DNA of 64,000 bases from assembly GCF_030035675.1 (NCBI RefSeq), contig NC_084480.1, forward strand, positions 130,212,738-130,276,737, given 5' to 3'. The position numbers and the translations under genes are program-made. The stretch is from Rhineura floridana. Its lineage: Eukaryota; Chordata; Lepidosauria; Squamata; Rhineuridae. This document shows, piece by piece, positions 52,294-63,329 of the stretch (position 1 is the stretch's first letter; each line of letters opens with the position of its first letter). Below the pieces are notes generated by a model. The model was not told the origin of the DNA, made no database searches, and was given only the letters and a program-made list of their open reading frames with translations.

Positions 52294-52929
52294 GGAAAAC
52301 AGGAATGTTACTGCCCATCACACTGAGTAAACTGTAAAGAGCACACACAGCTCACTCTGATTTTTCCTAGGGGAGGGCGGGGAGGGAAGCATGGAGGGAA
52401 AGGAAGGGAAGAATCATAATTCTGCCAAGAGTCTGTCAGATCTTGATTACAGAAAGTCCATGCCTGTGGTGTAACCAAGAAATAGACATGAATGGCTGAT
52501 GAAATTTCAGTTAGATCAATGCAGAGTCCTGATACTGGCAAATCTGATCTTAGTCACACGAATATTTTTGATCCTGTCCAGTCCTCTGTGGAAAAAGAAA
52601 ATATAGATATGAAGTGGGTGATCTCCCAAAAAAGATTTCTGTCCAGACTGAAGTATGTAAACTGAAGCAAGCGTGCTATACGTGAAAAAGGTGTCTCTGA
52701 CTTTTGCAATATAGTAACTCAAGTGAAACCGTTCCGACAGCCGCCAACAACGTACTGTGATGTGGCTGTGCTCTAGAATGTGCCTCCTTTTTTAGGCAAC
52801 TTCACTGAGATTTAGGTAATTTCTGTCTTGCCAAACATGGTCCCAGTCAGCTATGTTCCCAAAAGGCACATTACTTACTGTGCAATCCTATGCATGCCTC
52901 CTCAAAAATATGTCCCATTGAATTCAGGC

Positions 52930-53195
52930 TGTGAGCACACTAGTTGCCTACTGCAAAGCATTTCCATTGGCCACATCTGGAGGGCAGTGGGTTGATCTGC
53001 CGATCAGTTGCAAAATCTGTGTGAAGCTGCATTTTAAAAAGATCGCATTCGAGCTGCTCCCACCCAGGTTTTACAGCAAAAAGAGGCAGGGTTTGACTAG
53101 CATTGTGTGCCCCTGTTTTCAGAAGAGAGATTTGCACTGGAATGGGCAGAACAGTGTGTGTCTCTGCCCTCACTGGGGATACTGACAGGTAACTG
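52930..53195 (+). mobile_element. Non-autonomous repeat, inverted partner of 46,325-46,625
   Basis: CACACTAGTTGCCTACTGC, CAGTGGGTTGATCTGCCG, CACCCAGGTTTTACAGC and GTGTGTGTCTCTGCCC parallel the element in intron 10 in opposite orientation. A decayed MITE of the 10,554 family (52,880-52,925) lies just before it. Confidence 0.6.
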
Positions 53196-53946
53196 TGCAT
53201 AGGGCTCCAGCTTCAGTATGCTATTTACATTTGCCTACCCACCAGGGGGTGTTTTTTCTGGCCATATAACATCCTGATGACCTTGGGGGATCCCCAATAC
53301 TCTGCCCTCAACAGCAGGTACACCAGGATCCCCTGTGTACCGTCCTGTAAGCAGACTTATGGAGATTATGGGTAGTTGTGAGAGCAAAAAGAACCAATAC
53401 AATTGCAAAATAGCAAAGGAAGATGTTATTTTAATCTTGTATTGGACAGGAGTAAAAACAAGCACTAGAACTGTGAAAAATCAAAGCGGGCATGGGACAC
53501 ATTTGGCTGCCCCAACTAGCTGCCCTTCATGATTGGAGGGGTGTACCCAGGGATCCACTGCCTTGTTGCAGAGAAGGACAAGGGGAACTCTAAGATCATG
53601 CATGGCCATGTGCAAACGAAGAGCTGCCTATCAACCTTGCCAGCATCCTCTGTGACAATGCAATATATTGTTGCAGTGCCAGAACAGTGGGACAATCCAG
53701 GGTTACAGCACTAAACCAGGTCGATGTGTCAAGGAGGCTATTGGAGGCTTGTGGTGTTTTGGTAACAGAGATTATTTACAAATATGCAGGCTGAGCACAG
53801 GTGAAGGCACAGTTTCAAACACTCAAACACACACCCCAAAGTCCACTGCCCCCAAATCAGATCTCTAGCACTACTAAGTGGTATTAGCTTTCAGAGCACA
53901 AATTCATCTCTCTTTGTTTCTGGTTCAAACAGCACTTTTTATTACT

Positions 53947-53978
<32 letters not shown>

Positions 53979-53999
53979 TCACTCACTCACTCACTCACG
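53947..53999. repeat. (CA)n and (CACT)n microsatellite
   Basis: About 13 CA units are followed by five CACT/ACTC units, then A-rich text. Confidence 0.93.
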
Positions 54000-54251
54000 G
54001 TTCCATAAGATGATTTATTGCAATACAAAACAAATAATTAAAACCAGTTAAAACAACAATAAAACAATCAAGTACACTGGGCAATACATCATAATAATAC
54101 CACCACAAATTCTAAATCCACAACAAGCAGTGGGAAAGAATCAAGCAACATTATGAAGTAGAAGTATCAAGCAAGAACTCATTCATGTAGAATGCTCCTA
54201 AGCGCAGGCAAGTAAGGAGCCTTGTGAGCATATAACTGGATGACTAGACCC

Positions 54252-54396
54252 TGGAGTAAGTGTGGGGAACCCAGGGGCCCTCCAGATATTGCTGGACTCC
54301 ACCCCTCATCAGCCCCAGCCAGCATGGGCAATAGTCAGGATGATGGAAGTTATGGTCCAACAATGCCTGAAAAACCACAGGTTCCCCATCCCTGCC
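54252..54396. mobile_element. hAT-type MITE
   Basis: GTGTGGGGAACCCAGGGGCC and the inverted CACAGGTTCCCCATCCCTG are the ends; CATCAGCCCCAGCCAGCATG lies in the middle, as in the other palindromes here. Confidence 0.75.
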
Positions 54397-55461
54397 TTAG
54401 AGTTAAACCAACAAGATTCACAAAGGAGGAGACCTCAGAATGACGCAGAAATCTCACCATATGAAACAAACATTCCTGCTTCCTGGCTGGTGGTAAAATT
54501 GAAAGAGCCCACTGCATCCTTCCCAAAAAACATTCCTAGGTGTATTCCTATGCACCCTTACTAGGTAATAGGCTTCACTGAATTCTGCAAGACTAATTTA
54601 TGAGTAAAGAGAGGTGTCTATTGCTAAGTAAGAATTGTCCTATAGGAGCATAAAACTGCTGCTGCCTCTGGGTGTCTTATGATCATCACCAGTAATCTAG
54701 ATTGAAACATGAGCCATAACTCAAATAGAAAAGGAATGCCAGCTGACATCCCCCCCAAAATAATAATGAGCAGCATGTATAGAAAAGGAGCTGATCCGCA
54801 GTGTTCATTGATTTTCTACAGACATTTTCCATCCACATATGTAACTATTTCTGTTTTGAGGGGGGAAATCCTCTAAACGTATGGAGAACATTACTGGGAT
54901 AAGCTTTTTGTACTGGAACAGAAAATAGGATTTAAAAAAATGAATCAGTACTTCAACTTTCTCCATAGGTCAACAACTAAACATGCTGGCTGGCTCTTCT
55001 AGTATAACTGGCTTTCAAACTTGCTGCCTTTAGGGACCAGTTTCAGTGTTTACTGGACTCCTGAGGAACCCTGGTGAATGGCAAAGGATTCTGATGCATG
55101 ATTCAGGGCACAGGCTTTGTTCACATGGCAAGGCCTGTGAGGCCTTACCTAGGTGCAAACTGAGTGTACATCCTAGGTAGAACACATCTAACACACCCTG
55201 ACAGTTACACATTGCAGGGGGAGATTAGCAGTGGTAGGCAAACTGAGGTCTAGAGAACCCTCTCCCCCATTCCTGATTTTCTAACTGAGGAATCCCAAAA
55301 AGTTTTCGAGGAGCCCCAGAACACAATAGTCTGAAAACATGTAGGATTGATATCTCTTTATCAAAGAAATGTGTTTTTACTTTTTTTATATATCTGCACA
55401 ATAGAAGGTTCACTCTCTGGGCTAATAGCAGAAGGGGGTAATTTTCAACAGGCCCCCAAGG

Positions 55462-55600
55462 TAGGGTTACCAACCGTACTCTTAAATTTTAAGAGTACAT
55501 GTACTCTTTTTGAGATGGTGCAACAGCATACTCTAACTTTTTACTGATCGAAGCCAAATGTACTCTTTCTGAAATGACAAAATGATGGTAACCTTACCCC
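55462..55600. mobile_element. Small TIR element
   Basis: TAGGGTTACCAACCGTACTC and the inverted GATGGTAACCTTACCC enclose repeated GTACTCTTT words. The ends resemble those of 7936-8070. Confidence 0.55.
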
Positions 55601-56239
55601 AAGGGGGATGGGGAAATTATCCTGATTCTTAATGGGCTTCCCCATGACTGCTTTGAAAAATCTAGACATGTTAAGTGCAATCATACATTTAACCAATGTC
55701 ATCTTACAATAATTGGTTTTGAATTTGTGTTTCAAAATAAAATATCATACAGAACGGAATTACAATGTGCCATTTGTAATTCAGTAATGTGAGATCATTG
55801 GTCAGGGTCTGGGTACTTTTGCAAGGCACTGTAATTTATCAGGTACGTTGCAGCACATTCCCAATACAGAAAGTGAGTCTAACTACAGAAGGAAGTGAAT
55901 TCAATGGGGCTTACTCCCTAGTAGGTAGGGCTGAGATTGCAGTATTAATACTTCTGAAATCGTTGTAATACTTTTGTTAGGCCAATCAAAACCTCACAAA
56001 ATAATGTGCAAACTATTGAGTCCTCGAGGACTTTTAATCTAGTCTGACAGTAACCAAATTAAGTTTGGTTGGCGAAGCTGTGAATCTGCATAGGATCAGA
56101 GTGACAAACAATGTGGAAAAAGCCAGCAGGCATTCAAGTCAGGCTCTTTTAGGCTCCCTGCGGACCATATTTGTCATTATTTGTAGGATATCTGATGGAT
56201 TCAAGCTGTCCCATAGAGACGGAAATTTGGTAGAGTTAC

Positions 56240-56247
56240 ACTTCCGG
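56240..56247. promoter_or_regulatory. ETS-type site ACTTCCGG upstream of NDUFB6
   Basis: ACTTCCGG (CCGGAAGT on the minus strand) fits the ETS/GABP consensus common in promoters of mitochondrial genes. It is about 330 bp before the start codon, so its use by NDUFB6 is uncertain. Confidence 0.3.
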
Positions 56248-56454
56248 TGTAAAAATGAACATTTTCCCCCGCTAACTTTCTATGCAAAGTACATATATCC
56301 TTACCATAGCGCCACACCGCGTCCTGGAAAAAATCACATAGAAAGAGATTTAAACTTACAATGAAAGGTATGTATGTTACGCCTATAGAAAAATCCAATC
56401 AAGGCCAATAGCAGCATTCAGACGTGTACTTCTTCAATTTTCCTATCTCTGTGG

Positions 56455-56640
56455 GTTTCGCTAGCCGCACGGAGATGACGTCATATCCCGCCTCACGGTT
56501 GCCGTTCTCCTTGCTCCGTAAGGTCGTTCCCCGGCCAGAGAGGCGGGGCCAGGCAGAGTGAGTGGAAGCCCCTCAAGATGTCAGGTTTGGAGCGCGGGGG
56601 TGCGCCCCGGTCGGTGATGGGGTACACGCCGGACGAGAAG
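56455..56640 (+). promoter_or_regulatory. NDUFB6: CpG-rich NDUFB6 promoter with CRE
   Basis: CpG density rises sharply here compared with the AT-rich surroundings and continues through exon 1. A perfect palindromic CRE/ATF site TGACGTCA lies at 56,476-56,483, about 95 bp before the first ATG. No TATA box is evident. This fits a housekeeping CpG-island promoter. Confidence 0.7.
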
Positions 56641-56793
56641 CTGCGGCTCCAGCAGCTGCGGGAGCTCCGTCGCCGTTGGCTTAAAGACCAGGAGTTGAGC
56701 CCGCGGGAGCCGGTCTTGCCCCCGCGTAAGCTTGGGCTGGTGGAAGGTTTCTGGGAGCGTTTCCTGCAGCCTGGTGGGCTCTGGAGGAAGCAG
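56578..56793 (+). CDS. NDUFB6: NDUFB6 exon 1
   Basis: It codes for the matrix-side N-terminus and ends WRKQ before donor CAG|GTGAGG. The first 13 residues ([13 protein letters not shown]) have no human counterpart. The inner ATG (GGTGATGGGG, G at -3 and +4) is the better match by homology. Confidence 0.95.
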
Positions 56794-59700
56794 GTGAGGT
56801 GGGAGAAGCGGCTGTAAGACCCGAAAGGTCACGTTTTGCTTGTTCACATGTGGACTGGAAGCAGGGGCGTCGGCACATAGCTCCTGGCCTCCTTTATTCC
56901 TGGGGGCCCTTTGTAGATGTGTTTCTTGTGTGTGTGATTAAGATACATGCAGTTGAGGGAAGGGCCGTAACAGATCGTTTGCTTTGCACGCAGAAGGTCC
57001 CAGGCCCAATCTTAGCGTATGGGTGGGAAAGATTTCTGTCGGAAATCCTGGAGAGCTGCTGCCAGTTAATATAGACAACACTGAACTGGGTGGACCAGTC
57101 GTCTGGCTGGATGTAAGGCAGTTTCCTCTGTTCCTAGAGTAGCAGTCTCTTCCACACTTACTTGGGTCTAGGGTTGAAGCCTTAGTTTTCTTTACCTGGG
57201 AGTAAGTTTCATTGAACTTAACTGGGAGAAAGTATTATTGCCTCCTTTTGGGAGGAAGGGTGGGATATGAGTTTAATAAATGAAGAATAGTCGCTGAAAT
57301 TTTCTATAGGAAAATTCCCACTTTATTTTTCTCTAGGAAATGTTCCATTTCTTTGTTCATTAGTAACAACGATTGGATGCTAAATGCAAATGCAATATTA
57401 GGCACGCTTGGTAGTTCCTAGTAGTTACAGAGGTGGACTGGAGATCAGATCCCTGTTCAGCCATGAAGCTCACTGGATGTCGCTATCTCTCAGCCTAACC
57501 TAACTCACAGGGTTGTTATGATAGAGGGCGAGCACCTGGCAAAGCAGTGTAAAGCTCACCTCAATACCCCGGGTGTAAGTGCGGGCGGAGGAGAGCCACA
57601 TGGGCCCCTGCGCTTTCTGCCAAGTATCAAGTAAAGACATACAAACACAGCTCTTGATCAAAAGCGACCTCAGTCTCACACAGGCACGTCAGCCAGGCAA
57701 GAGTGAAGACCCCCTTTATTGTAAGCAGAATCAATATATAGGTTTCAGGAGTAAAAGAGCAATAAACAAGATGTAACATAACAATATTGACAACGTCAGA
57801 GACAAGTAACAGACCCAGGCCACATATCATTTGCTACGCATCAGATGTCAGGGTGTCCTTCCTTTGGATTGGGACTCATGAGCAATATGTTCTTAAGATA
57901 AGGGCCTGTGAGGGGGTGTTTTGACACTTTGGGAGTCATAAGAGAACATATACACAGGAAAATGCGTATAGCCTGAAAAGGTCAAATCTCAGTAACCCTA
58001 TATGATCCTATTGCTACTTTTCTAAGGGAATATACAAAGGGAATTCAGAAAGCAGTGCAAGCCTCTGATTATTTACAAGGCTGATAATAAAGTACAAGAC
58101 ACAGAAAAGAAAATTAAAACAATCGAAGACAGCAGAGTGCTTATCTTCTCAAAACATTGTTGTGGGCTGAGAGGCATCTTCAGGGCTAAGTTCCCAGAGG
58201 CGAGGAAACGAAACCTAGAGCAGTTGTGCTCTCCCTCCCTCAGTGTTCCATCGTGCTTTGCAACGTTGGTTCACAAAGCCTGACAAGTGCCTCCAAACCC
58301 ATTGTGGGCCCAAAAGGGGTTTTCTACCTAACACTGCCTTGAGCTCCAAGGAAAGGCTGGATATAAATATAGTACATAACTCATTTCAATTTTTTTCTTT
58401 ATTAAATACGATTAAAATATGCTAACCTAGATCCCTCTCTAAGGCATCAGAAAATGTTTTGATGCAGACTGATTTTATTCTACTTCTGGACTTCATTAAT
58501 TTGGGGAAAAGTAGTCCTAATGTTGAATTCATATGAAGGCAGTGAATTTGTTGGTTTATCTTGATAGGAATGAGCCACAAAGAGTTTAGGAGGAGATTGA
58601 CAGCTTTCACTTCTGTTTTTGATTAGCCACAGTAGCTTGTTTCATCAAAATTGTAGTTAATCTAAGCTTGTTTCAAACGAACCATAGTTATTTTCAAACT
58701 ATTGGTTATGAAGTTGGCTTGTTTCATAAACCATAGTTAAGATTAACCACAGACTCGGCGTTTGTTATGTAACACTGAACTGCAGTCAATCTGAAATAGA
58801 AGCAAAAGCTATTAACCTCCCTGTTGTAGCTGCATGGAGAAGCGGTGAGGTTGTGAGCCTAAGGTTTGCTGGAGCTTGTTCCTGTTATGATAAACCATGG
58901 TGTACTATGACACCCAAACTGGCCCAAAGTATGCAATGTGAATTCAACATAAAATAATACTTTATTTTTTAAAATCCTAAAAGCTAGTATGTGTCTAAGT
59001 TGTTAAGATTTAGAGAACTACTAATAAAAACCATTTATTTCTAGGTATTCAAAACCTACAACGCTGGAGTATATCTTTTTGTTCGGGTACTTATTCCATT
59101 TTGGCTTTGCCATTATTACGCCAAGTATCATCTAGCGGTATGTATGTATTATGCTGCATTTTTGGTAACCTAGCCATAAGTGTAGATATATGAACATGCA
59201 ATGTATGCACCTTTTCTATGGACCTACTCTCCACATGCCCCATCTGCCTGTTGCTGAAGATTTTTAGTTGCCCTCAGGGCTGTGGAGTCGGAGTCATGGA
59301 GTCGGAAGCAATTTTGGGTGGAGTTGGAGTCGGTAGAAATGTACTGACTCCGACTTCAAAATAAGATTAATAGTTTAATATTAATTTATTAATATTAATA
59401 CATTACTATACATTTGCCATTTATGAAGGAGTCAGAGTCTGACTCTGACGGTAGAAAAATTAATATACATTTGCCATTTATGAAGGAGTCGGAGTCGGAC
59501 AGTAGAAAAATAGAGGAGTCGGAGTCGAAGGTTTGACAATACCGACTCCACAGCCCTGGTTGCCCTGTAGAAAAAAGGATGACCTATTTCTTATGCCTTG
59601 GAGGCTGGACTCCCTGCCTACAATGCCTACATCATTGACCCCCCTTTTTTTCCTGGAATGGCTTGGCAGAAAACTCCTATCTCCTGCCCCTCAGGATTAA

Positions 59701-62700
59701 GGAGTTGAGAGGCACCCTCCCCTTTTGGGGAAGGCAAGTTCATTCCAGAGGCCTTTGTGATGAAGCAGAGGCCTTTGGAGTGATGTCATTTCTTGCAAGG
59801 AGGTGTACCGACAAAGTAAGAACCACCACCGTCTTCTGCCTTCACAATTTGGTGTGGGATAATGGACAGGTGTGTGTTGTTCGCAGCCCAGCAAGTGTGC
59901 CTCCCTTCAGGGAATGTTTTGTGTCATTAAAAAGGTATCTGGTAGGAGGAGAGCAGACAGGGGCAAGGCAGCATTCGCCCCTTATCCAGGCCCCACCCAC
60001 TATGCTGTCTTGCACTAGATTATTATTACAAAATGTGGGTTCTGTTTATTAATTGGGTAGCCCTACCATATCACCTGCCAGAGAGAACTGGTGATGCACC
60101 TCATGCTACACATCTGGCCTGCAGAGTGGGAGAGATCAGTGTGGGGTTCATACCATCTTATCAGGAAGTTCTGCACAACATAGGAAACGGACCTTTCGTG
60201 TGGCAGCACCTACTCTGTGGAATTCCCTCCCCTTGAATATTAGGCAGGCGCCATCTCTGCTGTCTTTTCAGCACCTTTTGAAGACTTTCCTCTTTCAACA
60301 AGCCTTTAAATTGAGACCTATCCCAGTCTGCATCTGTGTTAGAATTGCTTGTTGATATGTTTTTTTTAATAATGTTTTTAACCCTTTTTAAAAGCTGTTT
60401 TTAAAGTTTTTTTAAAAAATGTTTTTAACGTAGTTTTGTTTTAATGTATTTTAAGATCTGTTTTTATGATGTTTTAAAGTGTTTTTATCGCTTCTGTTTG
60501 CCGCCCTGGGTTCCTGCTGGGAGGAAGGGCAGGATATAAATCAAATAATAAATAAATAAAATATTCAGGTGGCCCATCTTTAATGGGAAAGATCCCTCTC
60601 TTCATGCTTATACTAATCTGTTGGAGTTGACAAGTCTATTACTTTTTACAAATTAAAAAAAGTTGCACTTTAATGTCAGAGTAGGGCAGGAAAATACCTT
60701 GAGACTGCCCAGGCACACATAAGAACTGGGCACTTCATTTTAGTCATTTTGAGTGGTATATGGTCAGAGAATAAAAATTATTTTATTTGCTCAGGATTTT
60801 GCTGACCATGAATTCCAGCTGGCTATGATAATTAAATTCTGCACTGGCCTAATTGGCTCCTATTTTATTTTGCAAGGAAATCTTTAATGTACTTTTATTG
60901 TCTTTTATACTATGCTGCCTTGTGATGTGGTATGAAAGGCAGTATCAAAATATTGTAAATTAAATAACGGGGAACTTTGCTTAGTCTAGTGGCATGGGCA
61001 AGAAAATGGCAGTTTTGCTGCCTCAAGGACGGGTGCCCCCACCCCACTTGGGTAGCAATTATAATTAACATTTTGCAGTCGGTTGCTGCCTAAGACCTAT
61101 GGCTTGGATCCAAAGGTGCTGTTCTGCAAGCACCAGGCACTTCCCGCTTGTGTGAGGGAAGTCCCTAATTCCCTCCTATTTCCATCTTGCTCCCTTACAA
61201 TCATCAGAGCTGGCGTGTTTGGGGCAAAGGGTCTGTAATGGTAAGGGGGAGATGGGGAAATCCTGTTCCATGGATGGTACTCTGATGACAGAAATTAGGA
61301 TCCAAGCCATAATAAACCATCCACATTATGTATGGTGCCCTATTCCAGCAAGGGTGATTTTGTGTGCAGGAGCAAGGTGCTGCATTTTTATCTACTTGCT
61401 CTCAGGTTAGAATAGCAACAAAACACTTTGCATCCAATAGCCAAGGCTGTGCCTCCACAGCCCATCACTGCCTGTAAGCCTGCCAAACAATTTTCAGTGT
61501 GGTGAGCTTTGATAGTGCCAGTTACTGGTTTGGCAGATGAAGCACTAAAAAGGCACTTCTCTTTTCTCTCCAACATTTTCCCCCCACATCTAGGATTGTC
61601 AAAGTTGACCCCATTAACAATATATTCAGTAGGTGTTTATGTGTGCAGCCTACTGCTGCATGGCGGGATTGGGATAGATTATGATCAGGCTTTTGGGGCT
61701 GTTTTGGCCTTATCTTTCCTAACTGGCTAAATTTGCTCAATATGCGATTATTCTTGAATTGGACACTGTATTGATACTAGCTACACTGTAAATTGGGGTT
61801 CCCAGACTGTAGTCTGTGAGCTTCATTCAGGTGGTCTGTGATGTATCTGTAAAAATACAATTAAAAATCATACAGCATCTAGCACAGCACATTACAATTG
61901 TTACAGCTGACAGAAAAATCATTTAAGTGGTCCTCCAAGGCCCTCAGCGATCTGCAAGAAGTCTGAGGGGGCGGATCACTGCTGTAAGTTGCTTTCTGAA
62001 GGGAGCCAAGTAAATAAATACAATATTGAGGATAATACTAATGCCAAAAAATAAAATTGCCTCTCCCTGTTCATGGAAGTGAAGCATTTTGTTGGGGTTA
62101 TTTTTTCAGATGTGGAGTGCTTTGGTTCCTTTAGAGGACCCACTGAGTTTCATTGTAGTAAAATAGTTGCAGGCCACAAGCAACTGAAAAGATACTGAGA
62201 TGGAAAAGGATACAATGAATAGAGCTTCCAGAATGGCTACTTCCCTCCAAATGCTTACTTATGCTTACTATTTTCATTCACAGCATCAGCCATATGGATT
62301 TATCATGTCGAAGCCCAAGATATTCCCAGTGAGTCAAATGTGTTTTTATTCCTTTGACTGTTTGTATATAAATAAATAATAAAACTATATAGAGCAGGGG
62401 TGGTGAACCTCGGGGGGGGGTCCTCCAGGTGTATCTCTCCAGCCCTAAGTCATGCCCCTTAGATCAACCCATCACTACCCCTGCTCATGCCTCCCTCAAG
62501 TGCTTTTGCCGGCTGGAATGTGTTCTTGAGCTGTGGTAATAGCTTTTGCTTGCCTGGCTGAAGGATAAACAGAGGTGTGTGTCTGTATAGAGACCTCTGG
62601 CTTTTAACTTGCTGTTCAAAGGTAAGTCGCTCTGCTCACTTTTGCTTCTGGCCACACACCCACTGTCATGCAGTTCATGGAAGGTTGCCAGTGAAAGAAT

Positions 62701-63252
62701 GGGACCGTCAAGCTGAGAACAGTTCGCTACCCTTGGTATATAGAGTTAGGTAAAACAAAAGATCAGTGGCCCATACTAAATCAGGTGACTCATATGTATA
62801 GGTGTGTAGATCCCCTGAAAACAGTGTGTATGTTTCAGTGGGGCTAGAATACATACACGTTCCATGACAGTTATTTTCTGTTCATGATATGAGCAATATG
62901 GTTCTAGAGTGAGCAATTCTGGCCACAAATACCAGGTTTGAGGTATGCTAATTTATCTGGCCTAAGAAGACTTTGCTTTTATGGTACCACAAATAAATGT
63001 GGCGTGGGAAGAGTGGAGTTGGTCAATCTTTTATATAGTTGGAATTTCTGATACACAAGAAAATATTTGCAAAATGTATGGTGCATAAATAAATAGCAAA
63101 ATTAGTTTTGAAGAAGGATGTGTACATCATCTGCTTTCTAAAATAACTGCATTGCAATAATAATTATGATTTCTCTAACTTCTTAGGGTGACACAGTTCT
63201 GGAAACGGGTGAAGTAGTTCCCCCAATGGAAATACCAAGCAGTCATCATTAA
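56578..63252 (+). CDS. NDUFB6: NADH:ubiquinone oxidoreductase subunit B6, 4 coding exons
   Basis: NDUFB6 is an accessory subunit of mitochondrial complex I, a single-pass inner membrane protein of the distal membrane arm; it does not take part in catalysis. Exons 56578-56793, 59045-59137, 62284-62328 and 63187-63252 join in phase 0 throughout. The N-terminal part [20 protein letters not shown] and [15 protein letters not shown] is nearly identical to human. The membrane helix lies in [18 protein letters not shown], and the end [14 protein letters not shown] matches human GDTILETGEVIPPM. From the first ATG the protein has 139 residues; from the ATG at 56,617 it has 126, closer to human (128), which starts at MTGYTPDEK. 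Both starts have a purine at -3. No break is seen. Confidence 0.97.
56950..57137 (+). mobile_element. tRNA-Ala-derived SINE
   Basis: CAGATCGTTTGCTTTGCACGC, AGAAGGTCCCAGGCCCAATC parallels a tRNA-Ala anticodon arm and T arm. The body GGAGAGCTGCTGCCAGTTAA and tail GGCAGTTTCCTCTGTTCC match the copies at 24,196 and 41,882. It lies in NDUFB6 intron 1. Confidence 0.7.
57425..57555 (+). mobile_element. Sauria-related SINE fragment
   Basis: GAGGTGGACTGGAGATCAGA, CAGCCATGAAGCTCACTGGA and CAGCCTAACCTAACTCACAG retain the SINE body with many changes; an older relative of the copy at 11,692. Confidence 0.5.
57568..58285 (-). mobile_element. Probable solo LTR (fossil)
   Basis: On the minus strand the block starts TGTCAGGCTTTGTG and has AATAAA near 57,717 followed by about 150 bp. 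Flanks share AAGTGC (57,567-57,573 area and 58,285-58,291), consistent with a target duplication, although the far end then lacks a clear CA. No internal genes. It lies antisense in NDUFB6 intron 1. Family not recognised. Confidence 0.45.
59045..59137 (+). CDS. NDUFB6: NDUFB6 exon 2, membrane helix
   Basis: Acceptor TTTATTTCTAG, donor GCG|GTATGT. It codes for [20 protein letters not shown] and [11 protein letters not shown]; human has [21 protein letters not shown]. Confidence 0.97.
59275..59558. mobile_element. hAT-type MITE with GAGTCGGAGTCG repeats
   Basis: The ends CAGGGCTGTGGAGTCGGAG and GACTCCACAGCCCTG are inverted, and the 8 bp target duplication GTTGCCCT is perfect (59,267-59,274 and 59,559-59,566). 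Inside, GGAGTCGGAGTC words and a 40 bp direct repeat (TATACATTTGCCATTTATG AAGGAGTC) are seen. It lies in NDUFB6 intron 2. Confidence 0.92.
60175..60560 (+). mobile_element. L2-clade LINE 3' end
   Basis: The text encodes an L2 ORF2 end ([13 protein letters not shown] in one frame, then [19 protein letters not shown]-like text), a T-rich 3' UTR with repeated GTTTTTAA words and the tail GCCGCCCTGGGTTCCTGCTG, GAAGGGCAGGATATAAAT, then (AAATAAAT). It is 5' truncated. Confidence 0.8.
61795..61990. mobile_element. hAT-like element, second copy
   Basis: GGGGTTCCCAGACTGTAGTC, GCTTCATTCAGGTGGTCTG and AGAAAAATCATTTAAGTGGTC match the element at 38,302-38,655. Confidence 0.6.
62284..62328 (+). CDS. NDUFB6: NDUFB6 exon 3
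   Basis: A 45 bp exon, [15 protein letters not shown], with acceptor TTTTCATTCACAG and donor GTGAGT; human has KPYGIVEKKSRIFP. Confidence 0.95.
62396..62745. mobile_element. hAT-like non-autonomous element
   Basis: CAGGGGTGGTGAACCTCGGG and the inverted ACAGTTCGCTACCCTTG are the ends. The inside matches 36,855-37,140 and 37,590-37,730. A G run follows the left end. It is in NDUFB6 intron 3, 68 bp after exon 3. Confidence 0.7.
63187..63252 (+). CDS. NDUFB6: NDUFB6 exon 4 and stop
   Basis: Acceptor CTAACTTCTTAG. It codes for [21 protein letters not shown] and TAA. The human protein also ends in HH. Confidence 0.97.
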   Translation, partial: GDTVLETGEVVPPMEIPSSHH

Positions 63253-63314
63253 GACACTCAAGAACTTGGGAAACCACAGACATCTGTTTTGCTTCAGAAT
63301 ATACGTAATCTAAC

Positions 63315-63320
63315 AATAAA
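63315..63320 (+). terminator. NDUFB6: AATAAA polyadenylation signal of NDUFB6
   Basis: AATAAA lies 63 bases after the stop codon and is followed by T-rich text. Confidence 0.75.
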
Positions 63321-63329
63321 AGTGACTTC

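Larger units (their letters stand above)
52294..56450. other. Intergenic region between the SPAG4-like gene and NDUFB6
   Basis: No exon is supported. It holds decayed repeats listed separately. The stretch 53,200-53,940 and the stretch 55,000-55,330 look repeat-derived but I cannot assign them. Confidence 0.55.

Noticed and set aside
56065-56398. A gene on either strand just upstream of NDUFB6
   Set aside because: A frame of about 99 codons exists on each strand, but neither shows a known domain, and a minus-strand ATG followed by GTAAGG near 56,310 has no partner exon.
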